A DNA stretch of 64,000 bases from Dryas octopetala (Eukaryota; Streptophyta; Magnoliopsida; Rosales; Rosaceae). The stretch spans positions 3,410,001-3,474,000 of the forward strand of contig OY992835.1 in NCBI GenBank assembly GCA_963921425.1. Direction: 5' to 3'. Shown here piece after piece: positions 22,877 to 34,976 of the stretch; positions within the stretch are counted from its first letter, which is position 1; each line of letters starts with the position of its first letter. The notes beneath the pieces were generated by a model. The model saw nothing but the letters and a program-made list of their open reading frames with translations. It ran no database searches and had not been told where the DNA came from. The position numbers and the translations under genes are program-made.

Positions 22877-25023
22877 ACATAAAAACATACCTCTTTACCA
22901 ACTTCCTGCTGATTCTGATATGTTACAAGATTTTTCGGCCATGCTACAATTGTCCCAACATCTTGACCAACAGTTACTACTTCGTCTTTAATTGGGATGG
23001 GAAGCAAAACTGAGTCATCCAACGAAGTATAAATTGCAACCCGCATGCATCCCTCTGTCAAAGGAACACCATGTAGTGTCGGTGGCTTGGCATCGTCAAC
23101 TTCAAGTAATGTAGCGTATGCAACAATATTTTCAAGTGAGCCAACAACCAACATGCATTTTTTCTCTTGTGCAAATAACCAAGATAAAATAGAAGTTAAT
23201 TTAATGACTTTCATAGCCAAAAATTAAGGCAATTAAACATTGGGTAAGTTGGGATGAAATATATACCTTTGAAACACTATTCTTGTCACTCACATAGTCT
23301 AGGTCAACACAGTCATCATCCAGGATGTTCGTGTTATGCTTCTCCTCCTTTGGATCATCAATCTTCTCCATTCCCATATTCTCGATCTTCTCGATTTCAT
23401 TCTCCTCATTTATCTACATTTCCTTCTCCACATTCATATCAATATTATTTACAACTTTTTTCTCCACATTGGTGCTTGCCATATCAAAGCCATATTTAGC
23501 AGTATGGGGAGTTGGGGGAGTACGGGGAATAGGGACTAACATCACTGGGGTTGGTTCCTCAGCCTTGGAATTCTTCCCTGCCTTTACTAAATTCAATTTA
23601 TCCATCCAATATTTTCGCTCCTCTGCTATTATTTTCTCTCACTCTTCTTTCATGATCTGTTTCACACTTTCTCTTATTCTCTCTTTCATACTTTTTCGTG
23701 GAGGGAAGTTAAAGTAAGAACTGGGCTTCACATAACCTCTCACAGCTCTAACTCTCCCTAATTGCTTAGGGGTCCCTAATGCCATTGTTAGCACATCACT
23801 GGTACAATAAGTAGATAATGTCCCCTCAGATACTTGTTTCTTCAAATCATCCTGCAACCATACATGAAATATAAATATTCAAGGACCAATAAAGCCAAGA
23901 TAAATTAAATTATTAAAGAACTCAACACTTTCAAATCCAACATTGGCAGGATTATAATAAATGGAATATCTATAGCTTACTTACAATTTTGGCAGCAGTC
24001 TCAGCTACCTTGGCATCTGGGATCTTCCCATTTTTATCTTCATGTGCTATAATCCAAAGGGTTGCCTGATCAAACTTCCCCTCATGCATTGTTTTCATCT
24101 TTAAAATAACAAATAAATGTAAACACTAACCAGTTCATCTTTAATAATCATTGTACCAAGGCAGTTAAAGTAAACACTAACCAGTTCATCCTCCAAACAG
24201 CATACCCTTTACGCGATAGTCTATGATGATACTTATGCTTAGATTTCCTCTCCACTTGTTCCTGGTGAAGTTGCTTCAAAACAAAATATTTCCACACATT
24301 GAGTTATATAAAAATTTAAAGACAACAATTGTAGGAAAATATATGTAGAAAGTAATAGCTTACCCCAAATTGATTCGTAAGCCTATGTAGCACAAACTCC
24401 TTCCAATCTGACTTGTCAATAAATTGATAGTCTTTAGGAGGATCACTTAATAGCTCAGGTTGGTCTTTGTAAGGGAGAACAAATTTACATGTCAACCTAG
24501 ACTTGAATTCCCTCCACTTATTTGATGCAGATGCTAACACCATCTTCTTACATTGAGGACTCAGCACAAAAGCCATTTACAATCAATGATGTACTAGTTA
24601 AATAAATGATACTATATAATGTTCTAGTTAAATGATGTACTAGTCATATAAATAACCAAGTAATGTTGCTTACCTCTACATTTTCCCAAATCTTATTTTT
24701 CATATCCTCCGTAACATCCTTCCACTTCTTTATGGTAATTGAGATCTTTGTACGTGCTAAAGTCCCAATGTAAGACTGCATCTCAGTTGCTGCCTTCCCA
24801 TGTGGCTATCCTTTTGAATTAAACTCCACCACCTTTTGACTTTCATTATTTTTCGCTTTACAATGCGATGCATTGTAACCATCCCCCTCTTCTTCCTTTT
24901 TTCATTAACTGAGCTATATGTGGTAGCAATGTCCTTTGTCACCTTCGATTCAGTTACAGGAGGCTCAGCTGCCTTTGATTTAGAGGTTTTCTTCTTCGAG
25001 GAAGCCACTCTCTTTGGCGCCAT
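22877..25023 (-). pseudogene. CACTA TNPA-like transposase gene, degraded
   Basis: Plant En/Spm elements carry a second gene whose nuclear DNA-binding protein acts on the subterminal repeats. In minus-strand order the pieces are: a basic N-terminus (MAPKRVASSKKKTSK) with MHRIVKRKI; a KAATEMQSYIGTLARTKISI segment in another frame; KWREFKSRLTCKFV with FVLHRLTNQFG (24576-24316); EGKFDQATLWIIAHEDKNGK near 24080; an ALGTPKQLGRVRAVRGYVKP segment (23857-23640); and a DUF8039-like end (23220-22880; LHGVPLTEGCMRVAIYTSLD, VGTIVAWPKNLV). Introns with GT/AG separate several of these. A frameshift near 24820 and a stop near 23639 disable it. The 3' end is cut at 22876 by an LTR fragment, and the transposon terminus is lost. 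Confidence 0.8.
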
Positions 25024-26018
25024 TGTCTAGGATGAAATGAAATGAAATATATAGATGAAACAGTTTGTAAATAGAGTATATATTTAACTAGTAAGAAGTA
25101 TATATGACAGAGACAATACAAAGATCGATTACCACAGTGTAACTTTTGCAAGATAGATATGTAAATGGAGGTTCTTGTAAATGGATCCTTGTTTAATTTT
25201 CTAGGGATCTTATAAATGGATCCTTGTTTAATTTTCTAGAGACCTTGTAAATTAGAATGAGCAGCCTTTTCTTCCTCGACAAGAATTAAAAAAAAAAAAA
25301 AAAAAACTTGATCCATGTTTAATTTTCTAGAGACCTTGTAAATGGAGGATCTTTTGAGGTTTCAAAATTCAAACTGAGCTTAGTGATGACTTTTTAGAAC
25401 TTAACTAACAGTTCAATTAGTTAAATTTCCTATTATAAATGCAAATAGAAGATGGCTTGAAGCTTGAGGACCGGACCTCCAGAACCCACCTTCAACCTTA
25501 AGGACCGGACCTCCCTTAGAGGTCCAGACCTCCAGTATCCCACCTCTTCATTTCTTTTTGTTTTTTATCCCAGCCACAAACCCCATGCCACACTCATACC
25601 CATCCTCTTCTTTTCTTTTCTTTATTCAAATGCCCTATCACTTCCTTTTCCTAATTAAACAAACCCACACCTTCACTTCCTTTTCTACTATTAGACATAC
25701 TTAATTTTCAGATCAAGTAAACACTCATCAAAGGCAATGGCAGTGTCATAGAGATATATATCAAACAAATCCTTCAACTTAGATTAACAGAACTAACCTC
25801 TACTTACCCGTAGTTTCAAATAAATTTTGTCTAGTCTTTTTCCTGAGGAACCCTTACTTAGCCTATCTTGCAAAGAATGTTGTGAAGCACCTGCAGAACC
25901 AGAAATAAAAAAAACATTAGAAATAATTCATTCATGCAGAAACACACTTAAGAACAAATCACACAATCATTCCCACACCAAAAACAACCAGTTACCTTAT
26001 ATAAATGCCCTTTTGATG
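25024..26018. other. CACTA internal spacer with short direct repeats
   Basis: This is non-coding sequence between the TNPD-like and TNPA-like genes. At 25165-25350 the phrase TTGTTTAATTTTCTAG with flanks is repeated three times. At 25469-25530 GGACCGGACCTCC occurs twice with a third variant. A poly-A run sits at 25287-25306. No gene is recognised. Confidence 0.5.
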
Positions 26019-27050
26019 CTACTTATTAATCCATATACCCTCACCATCAGGTCTAATGCAGTTTGTAGGATTGTCTCTAACCATTTCATCCAATGTCTCA
26101 ATAGATGACAGACCTCTGGTAAAAGGTTGATGGTCAACCATACTATCCCCTAACTCATCATCATCATAATCGACGTCATTGTAATTTCTATATGGGGTTG
26201 ATAGAACAACAGACCAAGCAGCATCTGCAAGGTCTTCCACGAAAAAGACTTGACTCACTTGTCTTGCCAAAAAAAATTGATCATGCTTGGAACCTATCCT
26301 ATTAAGATTGACCAAAGTAAAGCCTAGATCATCTATTTTAATTCCATTTGTACTTTCAACCCAATCACACTTAAAGATAGGTATCCTAAACTTGAAATAG
26401 TCAAGTTCCCATATTTTTTGGATCACCCTATAGAAACATATATTTGTAATGATGAGGTTTTTATCCTTCGCAGATGCAACTTGCATTGTCTCCCCTTGCC
26501 ATCACACGCGAATGTTTTGAACAACCCGAACGTCATCACGAGCCTTAGTATTAAAATGAACCGCATTAATGGAATAACTCGCAAATTTTGGGACTTCCAT
26601 GGACGGTCCATCAGGTACCCACCTCAACGTGTCTGGTATGTCATCAGTTTCACAATCGAGTTGAGATCTAACCTATAAGGATAAGCATTTTAATAAAATA
26701 TAGGAATTACTTAAATACATTAGTGCATCCTTTGAACAAATTAATACTTACTCGATTCTTTAATCAAAGAATATATGAAAGTGTGATTGTGCTTATCTTA
26801 CAGCCACTTGTCATTTTTTTTGAACCTAGGATTTGAAGCCTTTAAATAGCTCATATGATCACTACACAAAATGTGAGATTCCTCAATTAATATTGAGAAT
26901 TCAGCTAATCAAAGACATAATTAATGAAAAGACAAAGCAAATCTAGGATTGTCAACGCGATATAAGGTGTCACTTCATCTATATTCTCTAATACAAACAT
27001 ATGAGCTTGGTCCAAAAGCTCACGATCAACCCTATGTATAGAAGCACCAG
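26019..27050 (-). pseudogene. CACTA TNPD-like transposase, C-terminal part (DUF4216)
   Basis: This part continues the transposase after the LTR insertion. Recognisable segments are IHRVDRELLDQAHMFVLENI, KASNPRFKKNDKWL, and a DUF4216-like region with DTLRWVPDGPSMEVPKFASY, ELDYFKFRIPIFKCDWVE, DLGFTLVNLNRIG and VSQVFFVEDLADAAWSVVLS, ending IRPDGEGIWINK. It is disabled: a TAA follows NDKWL, and TGA at 26502-26504 interrupts the DUF4216 entry. The last 155 codons are open. The intact protein would be the nuclear transposase that cuts the element ends. Confidence 0.85.
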
Positions 27051-29992
27051 TGACAGGGCCGCCCCCGGATTTCCACCCTGAAAACTCGAAGAGGTCCTGT
27101 GGGATCCAAAATCAAGGAAAACCCTACCGAAAATTCGGCAGAACCTCCCTTGAAAATGGACTAACCCAAAATTTTCTTAACCTGTAAAAACACTTCTAAA
27201 ATATCAACCACCTCTACCACAACCAAAAAGGGTCTCAAACCCAACAATTTCACAAAGAAACCAACTTAATATTTTAAGAGTAGTTATCAGAGCCACTATT
27301 CTATTACAAGGAATTTCTACAAAAATTAAATGGCGCCTACAGGGTCCGAGTAGGGAGATGGACGTAAATGCCTCGACGTTATTAGCTCGACCTCCACCAA
27401 AGCTACTACCTGGGGGGACAATTTAAGACAAAACAAGATAAACTGTGAGATAAACTCAGTGAGTGGACAGTTTAATAGAAATGAAAACAAAAGTAAACTT
27501 CCTGTTTCAGAAAATCCTTCAAAAACCACGTTTAGCTCTAAGACCTCACGTCACTCTTTGAAATCCCCCAGTTTTAAAACCATTTCAAAATTTCTTCTTT
27601 CAAATCCATTTTAAATCACCTTGAACCGTAAATCAAACTCTAAAAAACAATTAATACTCTCAAGCTATAAAACTAATATCTGGAACAATACACAATGCCT
27701 TACTGAAACTGTCATTTAAAACATTTGCTGGTGTAATATAATTCTTTAAAATACTCCGAAAACTCACGCCACACTAGTACCCAGGAAACTGCTGGTCATA
27801 CACTGCCGAGTCATCTCTCGGCAAGTGCAGAGCAAATCTATACCTGCTGTGATGCTGGTCATACACAGCCGACTAGGCAAGTGCAGAGCAAATGCTGGTC
27901 GTACACCGCCAACTAGGTAAGTGCAGAGCAAATGTCATGTTGGTCATACACCGCCAACTAGGCAAGTGCAGAGCGAGTGCTGGTCGTACACCGCCAACTA
28001 GGCAAGTGCAGAGCGAGTGCTGGTCGTACCCCGCCGAGTCATCTCTAGGCGAGTGCAGAGCAAATATATACCTGCTGAAGGGGGTACTAATATGGCGGTT
28101 TAAAACTGCTCATTTAACTTCATAAAATTCGTAACTCAAATCAAATCCATGTCAAACGATACTTAAACCATTGAAATTTACCACATATGTTCATAAGGAA
28201 AATGTGTAACTCTCAAATAAATATTTCTAATTCAAGACTCATGATAACCAAATAATGAAATCATAATTTAAGAAAACACTTCCAAATCAAAGATCCAATT
28301 CAACTTCTATTATCTCTCAAACAAATTCAATAACCAAATGAATAAATCATGAATTTAGAAAAGTATTTGCAAAATAAAGTCCACTCACAGTGAAAAGTCC
28401 TAGCTTCGATCCTCCGCCGGATCGTCACGAATCACAGCCGGGTCGCCTATAGAATAAACAATCAACGAAATATAATTAGTTCCGACTCAAGACACTTAAA
28501 TGTACATGTGTACTCAACTTAACGTCACACCCGACTCTCGTTCTAACTCGACGGTTCACAGCATCCACGCGTAGACCCAAAACACCTACGTAAACACTCC
28601 GAAAGTTCTCCGGCTCAGACCACGACGCCTAAGCATCCTAAATCAACCGCAAACTTAACAGAAAATCTGTCCAAGGCATACTTTGATCGGAAACTTCGTC
28701 TTAGGGTAATAATGGTATCAACAAGTCTCACATTTTAGTCCCAAACACTTCGGTTTCTCCAACCACATCCAATGTAGTCAAGGTCAAAAACCCACTCCAC
28801 CATTTCCTTAAAAATCATCCTACATTCACTAAAATACAGTGGGGGTTCGAAATCCCCTTGTGTGCCGCCTAAAGTGGCTGTCCCAAATCAGAATTTTATC
28901 CAAAAATATCAAATTCCTCAAATCCAAACAACCCTTAAATCTTAAGCAACAAATGGGGTCCCTAGAGATGGAATTTTTTCTTAAGAAAACATCAAAAATA
29001 ACTTCCAAATCAGAAAACCCAAGAGAAACCGAAATGACAACAACATTCCCAAATTTCAAGTTTCTAAACACTCCAAATTAATCAATCAAATTGTAGGGAA
29101 AAGATTGTCCATACCTAGAGGAGAAAAAACCACAAAAATCTTGGAGATTAGAGTGAAAATTGGTCAGAATTTTAGAGGAGAAGCCGGTGGCCAGTGGAGC
29201 TCTTTCTGACAGCAGCCGCGCGCAGGGGGTGGCTGGGTTGGCTGGAGGAGGGTCGGGCTGAGCTGATTGGCTAAAGGGGAAGTCACCGGTGGTCGGAGTC
29301 GACAGAAAAGTCGCCGAAAGTGGCTGGATGGCTGGGTTGGTCACGCACAGAGAAAAGGGGGAGAGAGAGAATGAGGAGAGAGAGTGAGCTCAGGAGGGTG
29401 GTCGGTGCCTGAAGGGTGTGCTTGCCAGAGGCAGAGGCCGGGTCGGCGAAGGGTGGTCGACGGTGAGCTGGGTTGTGGGCGCAGGGGAAAAGGTGCGGGG
29501 GAGAGAAGACAGAGGAAGAGTGCCGAAGAGGGGGGGAGAAATAAAGGGAGAGAGAGAGAGTGTGTGTGTTGTAGAAAATTCTAGAGAGAGAGAGAGATCC
29601 TCTTTTAAAAATAAAAAAAAAGATCTAATTTTTTGGGATTTTTAAACCCAATTTGTTAATTTTACGAAATTGCCCCTGGCTTCAAACGCCTATATCTCTC
29701 AAACCGTAACTCGAAACGACGCGTGCTACGTGTCTACGAACTCGTGGACTCAAAACCTTTCCAACAGAACCAAAGTCAAAATCGAAAGCCCATTTATTTT
29801 GAAAGTCAACTTTGGGTCAAGCCCCAAATTAAAACAAAAATAAATCAAAATTTAAATCAAAATCCTTTTTATTTTCCAAATAAATCTCAAAATCTTTAAA
29901 ATACAATTCAACATCCTTTAAAAAAAATCTCTTAAAAACATAGTTAAATAAAAATTAAAATTTCTAGTAGAAATTTGGGTTGGGTCGTTACA
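27051..29992 (-). mobile_element. Solo LTR, intron-bearing family (copy B)
   Basis: On the minus strand it begins TGTAACGACCCAACCC and ends GGCGGCCCTGTCA. It is flanked by ACCAG at 27046-27050 and 29993-29997, and is 2,942 bp long. It interrupts the TNPD-like gene. The conserved exon-2 palindrome is at about 28406-28424 (plus strand CGATCCTCCGCCGGATCG), just inside the CCACTCACAG junction that mirrors the GTGAGTGG donor. Intron 2 carries four to five copies of a 40-50-bp minisatellite (27785-28080; CTGGTCATACACCGCC, GTGCAGAGC). Confidence 0.95.
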
Positions 29993-29997
29993 ACCAG

Positions 29998-30918
29998 ATA
30001 AGGCCATACATTCCTTAAAAGATCCTTGATTGTGTCTTGATGGGATTCCAATTTAACTGCCAGTAGAAAGATGTTCAAAGCAAAATTCTAAAGCTTCTTC
30101 GGCAATATAACACTCGGCAATGCAACCCTTGGGTCAATGGCAATTTCGAACATACCCCTTTAGCACTTTCATATACCGTTCAAACGGATACATCCATCTG
30201 AAGTAAAATGGTTCACATATATAACTGAACTTCTCTAATAAGATGCACCGTTAAATGAACCATAATATCAAAAAATGATGGTGGAAAGTACTTTTCAAGC
30301 AAACAAAGTGTAAGCACTAGATCTTGCTGCATCTTATCTAATATAAAAGCATATATCCACCACTTTACTACATATAGAATTGAAGAAGAAACAGAATCTG
30401 GTTATAACATATCTCACAGGCTTCTCCAACATTGAACGTATGGCCACAGGGAGCAATTGTTGCATAAAGATATGACAATCATGTGACTTCATTCCAACAA
30501 GTCTTAAATCCTCCATTGATACCAGACTTCTAACATTTGGAGAATAATACTCAGGGACTTTCATACTAAGAAAGGATTTGCATACAGTTCTCTTCTCTTC
30601 CCTAGACAGATTCTAACTTGTTGCAGGCAGATGTGTTCTTTTTTCTCCAACAATAGATGCTAATTCAGTACGTACCCCCATGTCCAGGAGATTTAAATGA
30701 GCAGCAAGACCATCTTTTGTTTTTGTAGGAATGTTCAACAATGTATCGATAATACTATCGCATACATTTTTCTCAATGTGCATAACATCGAGAATATGGC
30801 GAACATAAAGAGATTTCCAATATTCCAGTTCAAAAAAGATTGACTTCTTCTTCCAACACACTCTTGTATCACCCTCCACACGGTTACGGGGCCACTTTTT
30901 TTTTTTTTTTGAGAGGCA
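29998..30918 (-). pseudogene. CACTA TNPD-like transposase, central part (Transposase_21 end, DUF4218)
   Basis: In minus-strand order: KKSIFFELEYWKSLYVRHIL followed by DVMHIEKNVCDS (the conserved end of the Transposase_21 domain), PEYYSPNVRSLVSMEDLRLV, KSHDCHIFMQQLLPVAIRSM, and a DUF4218-like LEKYFPPSFFDIMVHLTVHL. The N-terminal half is absent here; a CACTA terminus begins at 30919 inside or beside this gene. Stops and lost splice context show decay. The N-terminal half at 62696-63975 may come from the same type of element, but about 70 residues between the two parts are not visible anywhere in the window. Confidence 0.82.
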
Positions 30919-31173
30919 CACTACTACAAATACCCCTCTTATAAATCAGTGAATAACTGATGTTTATTCATGTTTTCTAGCGATGTCTAGGCAGGCAATA
31001 TCTAATGTACCTACTTAAGATATCGTTTTGACACTGATATCCATTTTGAGGTTAGACATCTTTTTTATTTTAATTCTGATGTCCAATAGGCCCTTTAGAT
31101 ATCAGTTCTCCAATTTTCTAGTGAATTAAAATTCTGAATCTGATATTAAAGATAGGAAACACATCGTTAATTA
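30919..31173. mobile_element. CACTA terminus (one end only)
   Basis: It starts CACTACTACAAATACCCC after the triplet GCA. The next 250 bp repeat a GATATC / ATATCAGT motif in both orientations, as CACTA subterminal zones do. The sequence is then cut by an LTR start at 31174. The other end is not found. The terminus at 54252 shares the subterminal motif family. Confidence 0.75.
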
Positions 31174-31260
31174 TGTAACGACCTGACCCAAATGTCACGA
31201 GAAATTTAAATCTTTTTTATTCGTAATGGCCATTTAGAGGCGTAGTGGGAAATTGAATTG
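31174..31260 (+). mobile_element. LTR head, interrupted
   Basis: It starts TGTAACGACCTGACCC and follows the family consensus for 87 bp until another LTR (TGAGACC) begins at 31261. Its continuation is not in the window. Confidence 0.75.
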
Positions 31261-31691
31261 TGAGACCTCGTATTTTTTGTAAAAATTTATTTTAAATATT
31301 TTGAGAACTTATTTTGAAAATAAAAAGGTTTTGGTTTAATTTCTAATTTAAGTTTTAAATTGGGTTTGACCAAAAGGTTGACTTTTTATTTAACGAGCTC
31401 TGGACTTCGAGTTTGTACTTGTTGGATAGGTCTCGAGCCCACGATTTCATAGACACGTAGCACGCATCGATCTAAGTTACGGTTTGAGAAATATGGGAAT
31501 TTGAAGCGATAAGCAATTTGTAAATTGACAATTTGGGTTAAAAAAAATAAAAAATAAAAAAAATCAGATTTTAAAATTTTATTCTCTCTCTCTCTCTCTC
31601 TCCGACCCTCCCCCCAAACTCCTTCTCTCTCCAACCTCCCTCCCTCGCCGTCCGGCCAGGAGGCGGCGATGCCACCGCCTCAGCCCCCTTC

Positions 31692-31754
<63 letters not shown>

Positions 31755-31841
31755 ACCCTCCCCCCAAACTCCTTCTCTCTCCAACCTCCCTCCCTCGCCG
31801 TCCGGCCAGGAGGCGGCGATGCCACCGCCTCAGCCCCCCTC

Positions 31842-31886
<45 letters not shown>

Positions 31887-32469
31887 GACCTCCCCTGCGC
31901 ACGCGACAGCCCGGCTAGAGCTTGGCTCTCCTGTCACCTTCTTGGCAGTACAAGACCACCGGTGTGCAGCCTTTATGCCGACCGTCCTCCCTTGAGCCTC
32001 CCTTCGCCGGCCAGTCACCACAGACGACGGATCGACGCGAGGAAACTAGCTGACCCGCCTTTTCCTCCTTGCGATTTCTGCCACCTCCGGCATCGGTTAG
32101 ACTCGATTTGAGGTGGGTTTTTCTCCTCTTTCCATTGGCTTTAAATTCCCCAATGAAATTGTTGGTTAACTTTTGAGTATTTGAAAATTTTGATTTTTGG
32201 GGTTTAGGAACCCATTTCGGGTTCCCTTGGGATTCTGAAATTGGGGGTTGTTCTTGGGTGTTCGTAGACAATTCTCATCTTTATAAAACCCCAATTGTTG
32301 TTTACAATCGTAAATTTTTAGAAACTTATAGAAATTGTGAAGTTTGGATTTAGCAACGTCATTTTGGGCGGCGACAGTGGTGGTTCTGACCCTCCACTGT
32401 CAATTTGGCTGTTTGAATGTGAAATTTGGACTGTATTAAGTTAGGTATTGATGGTTGAAAGGTGGAAGT
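31261..32469 (+). mobile_element. LTR (TGAGACC subtype), left part
   Basis: It starts TGAGACCTCGTATTT. It contains the TATA-proximal block, several CT runs and the GC-rich first exon with donor-like GAGGTGGGTTTTT near 32110, then intron-1-like sequence to 32469. A CACTA element with AGT duplication then interrupts it, and it resumes at 43460. Within the leader a 150-bp segment is tandemly duplicated (copies starting CCGACCCTCC at 31602 and 31752). Confidence 0.85.
31690..31751. repeat. CT microsatellite
   Basis: About 31 CT units between the two copies of the 150-bp duplication. A second run lies at about 31845-31884. Confidence 0.95.
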
Positions 32470-34772
32470 CACTACAACAAAAGAGGTCTATAATAGCATT
32501 TAATTATTGCATTTTTTCAAAAATTCTATTATATTTAATATAATTGTAGCATTACTTTCTAAAAACACTATGGGTAATGAAAGCTAACACGCGGCACATG
32601 AAAATGTAGGCGCGGGCCTGTTTGGTTTTATTTATTTTTTCTTTTCAAAACTCTGAAGGAGAACAGAGAAAGTCCATCTCTTCACTTTCCTACTTTCTCA
32701 CCCCTCAGTTGTTACTGTCTCTCTCCTTAGCAGCCCTCTCTCCCTCTCCGGATCTACTCTCTTTCGCCTCCCTCTCGCCAAACCCCAAACAACTAAAACA
32801 CAAAAACTCACTCACTCTCAAAACCTAGTTACTGTCTCTCTTTCAGTCTCTCAGACTCTCTCGCCGTCTAGCGCCGTGTAACGACCCGACCCAAATTTTA
32901 CTAGAAGTTTAAATTTTATTTAACTTTGGTTTTAAGAGGATTTTAAGGAGGTTCAGTTTTTGCAACCTTGGAAAATTTTTGTATTTACTTTGGGAGTTTA
33001 TTGAGAAATAAAATGTTTAGGATTTATTTTTAAATTTTCGTTTTAAATTAGACTTGACCCCAAACTTGACCTTCAAAATTAGTGGGCTTTCGTCTTTGAC
33101 TTTGAGCCCATTTGATAGGTTTCGAGCCCACGAGTTCATAGACACGTAGCACGCATCATTTCGAATTACGGTTTGAAAGATACGGACATGTGAAGTGAGG
33201 GGCAATTTTGTAATTTATAAAAGTGGGTTTTAAATACCCCAAAATCAAAAATATTTTCTTTTTTTTCTCTCTCTCTCTAGAACTTTCTCCCCTCCCTTTT
33301 TATTTCTCTCTCCGGCACACTCTCTCACTCACTCTCCCGCACCTTCCCCTGCACCCACAACCCAGCAGCCACCAACCACCCCTGCCGGCCTTTGCTTCCA
33401 AACAGCACCCCCCCAGGCGCCGACCACCTCTCTCGGCCACTCCTCCAGCCCGTCCAGCCACCACTTCGACGAGGGGCACAACATACCAGTCCGCAACCCA
33501 CCCCTGCACGCACCTACCTCAGCCACCCAGCCACGTCCGGTCACTTTTTCGGCGACCCAAGGCTCCGGCGAGCCTCCCCTGACGCCGACCAGCTCAGCTC
33601 GGCCCTCCTCCAGTCAGCCCAGCTCTTACACGCGCGAAATCAGGGCCAGAGGAAGCCCAGCCCGCCGCCTCTCCCTCGCCGGATTCCGGCCAAATCTCAG
33701 CCCCTTTCATCCATATTTTTGGTGAGTTTTCTTCCTTTTCCATTGCGCTTTCATTTCCCTAAACTTATGTTGATTTATTTCGAGTAATTGGGAATCTGAA
33801 ATTTCTGGAAATTAGGGCCATTTCGGGTTTTCTTTAATTTTTTGGTTAGAGGGCTATTCTTGTTGTTTTGTTTAACAAATTTCATCCCTAGGAACCTCTA
33901 ATGTGGTTTAAGATTGAAAGGTTGAGTGGGTTTGAGGAATTTTGCAATTTTTGGCTAAAAATTGGTGATGGGCAGCCACTTTGTGCGCCACCGACTGTGA
34001 TTTCGAAAACCCTTTGTCATTTCATGTTTGTAAATTCATTTTTAAGGCGATTGTTGGGTGGATTTTGATCTTGGCTGTGTCGAGTGTGGTTGGAGAAGCT
34101 GAAATTGTTTTGGGGGAAAATGTGAGACTTTACCGATGTCGAAAATTTCTATAAGACGAGCTTTCCGACAAAAACAAGACTTGTGCTGGTTCCTTTTAAA
34201 TTAGATTTAGTTTTAGAAGTGACGGTGATGTTGGGATTAAGCCGTAAAGCTTTCGGGCTGAATGAAGAGGCGTCTATGGATTTAATTTGGGTGAGACGAC
34301 CGTGGGCCGAAACGATTCGGCGGAGGATCGGAGCTAGAATTCTCACTGTGAGTGGACTTTGTTTTATAAACGTTTTTTTTATGAAGTTTCATGATTTAAA
34401 TTCTTACTTGCTGTCTTGAGCTTATTTGGATTTGTTGAATGGTGAGTTTGATTTTGATATGAAGAGGTTTATGGTTTTCGAATGATTATTTTTCCAATAT
34501 AATCCATTGAGAATTGAATTTGAGATTTATTCTCACTTTTAATGAAATTATAATGTTTTGGCTTGACATTTGATTTCATAGTTTTAAGAGCTATATTATT
34601 TTGAGATGATTTATTAATTGCATGATTGGAGGATTTGTGAAAAGCTTAAGAAATCGTTGACTTTTATCTATTTACAAGAATGGTTTTAGAAAGTGGCAGA
34701 GCGATTTTCAAATCGCCATATAAGTACCCTCACCCACAGGTACAGATACAGATAGGTCTTTGGGACCCATCA

Positions 34773-34804
34773 CGGCACACACATAGGCTTTGGGCCGTGT
34801 GCCG
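34773..34804 (+). other. Conserved 32-nt hairpin in LTR intron 2
   Basis: Stem CGGCACAC / GTGTGCCG, 8 bp, with a 16-nt loop ACATAGGCTTTGGGCC. The same structure lies at 36569-36600, 53304-53335, 49489-49520, 59130-59161 and 60770-60801, in the sense orientation of each LTR. Confidence 0.75.
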
Positions 34805-34976
34805 GGATGCCTCGCCCTTTGGGGGTAGTCTACGTGCACGTACAAGACTTTGGCTTATTGTACGACGTCGATTCGACGGTACAAGGGCCACCGTAAGTCC
34901 ACTTGTATGACGGCGATTCGACGGTACAAGGGACACCATAAGCCCACTCGTATGACGGCGTTGCGACGGTACGGGT

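Noticed and set aside
22477..22901. Arg/Glu-rich open frames opposite CT runs (also at 14774-15155, 31571-32021, 45100, 47600)
   Set aside because: They are translations of GA microsatellites and GC-rich LTR leader, with overlapping frames open together and no conservation of protein sequence between copies.
33223..33787. Pro/Ser/Ala-rich frames in the GC-rich LTR exon 1 (also 44591-44959, 50810-51208)
   Set aside because: Several frames are open at once because of high GC, and the frames differ between LTR copies. The region is better explained as an untranslated leader.
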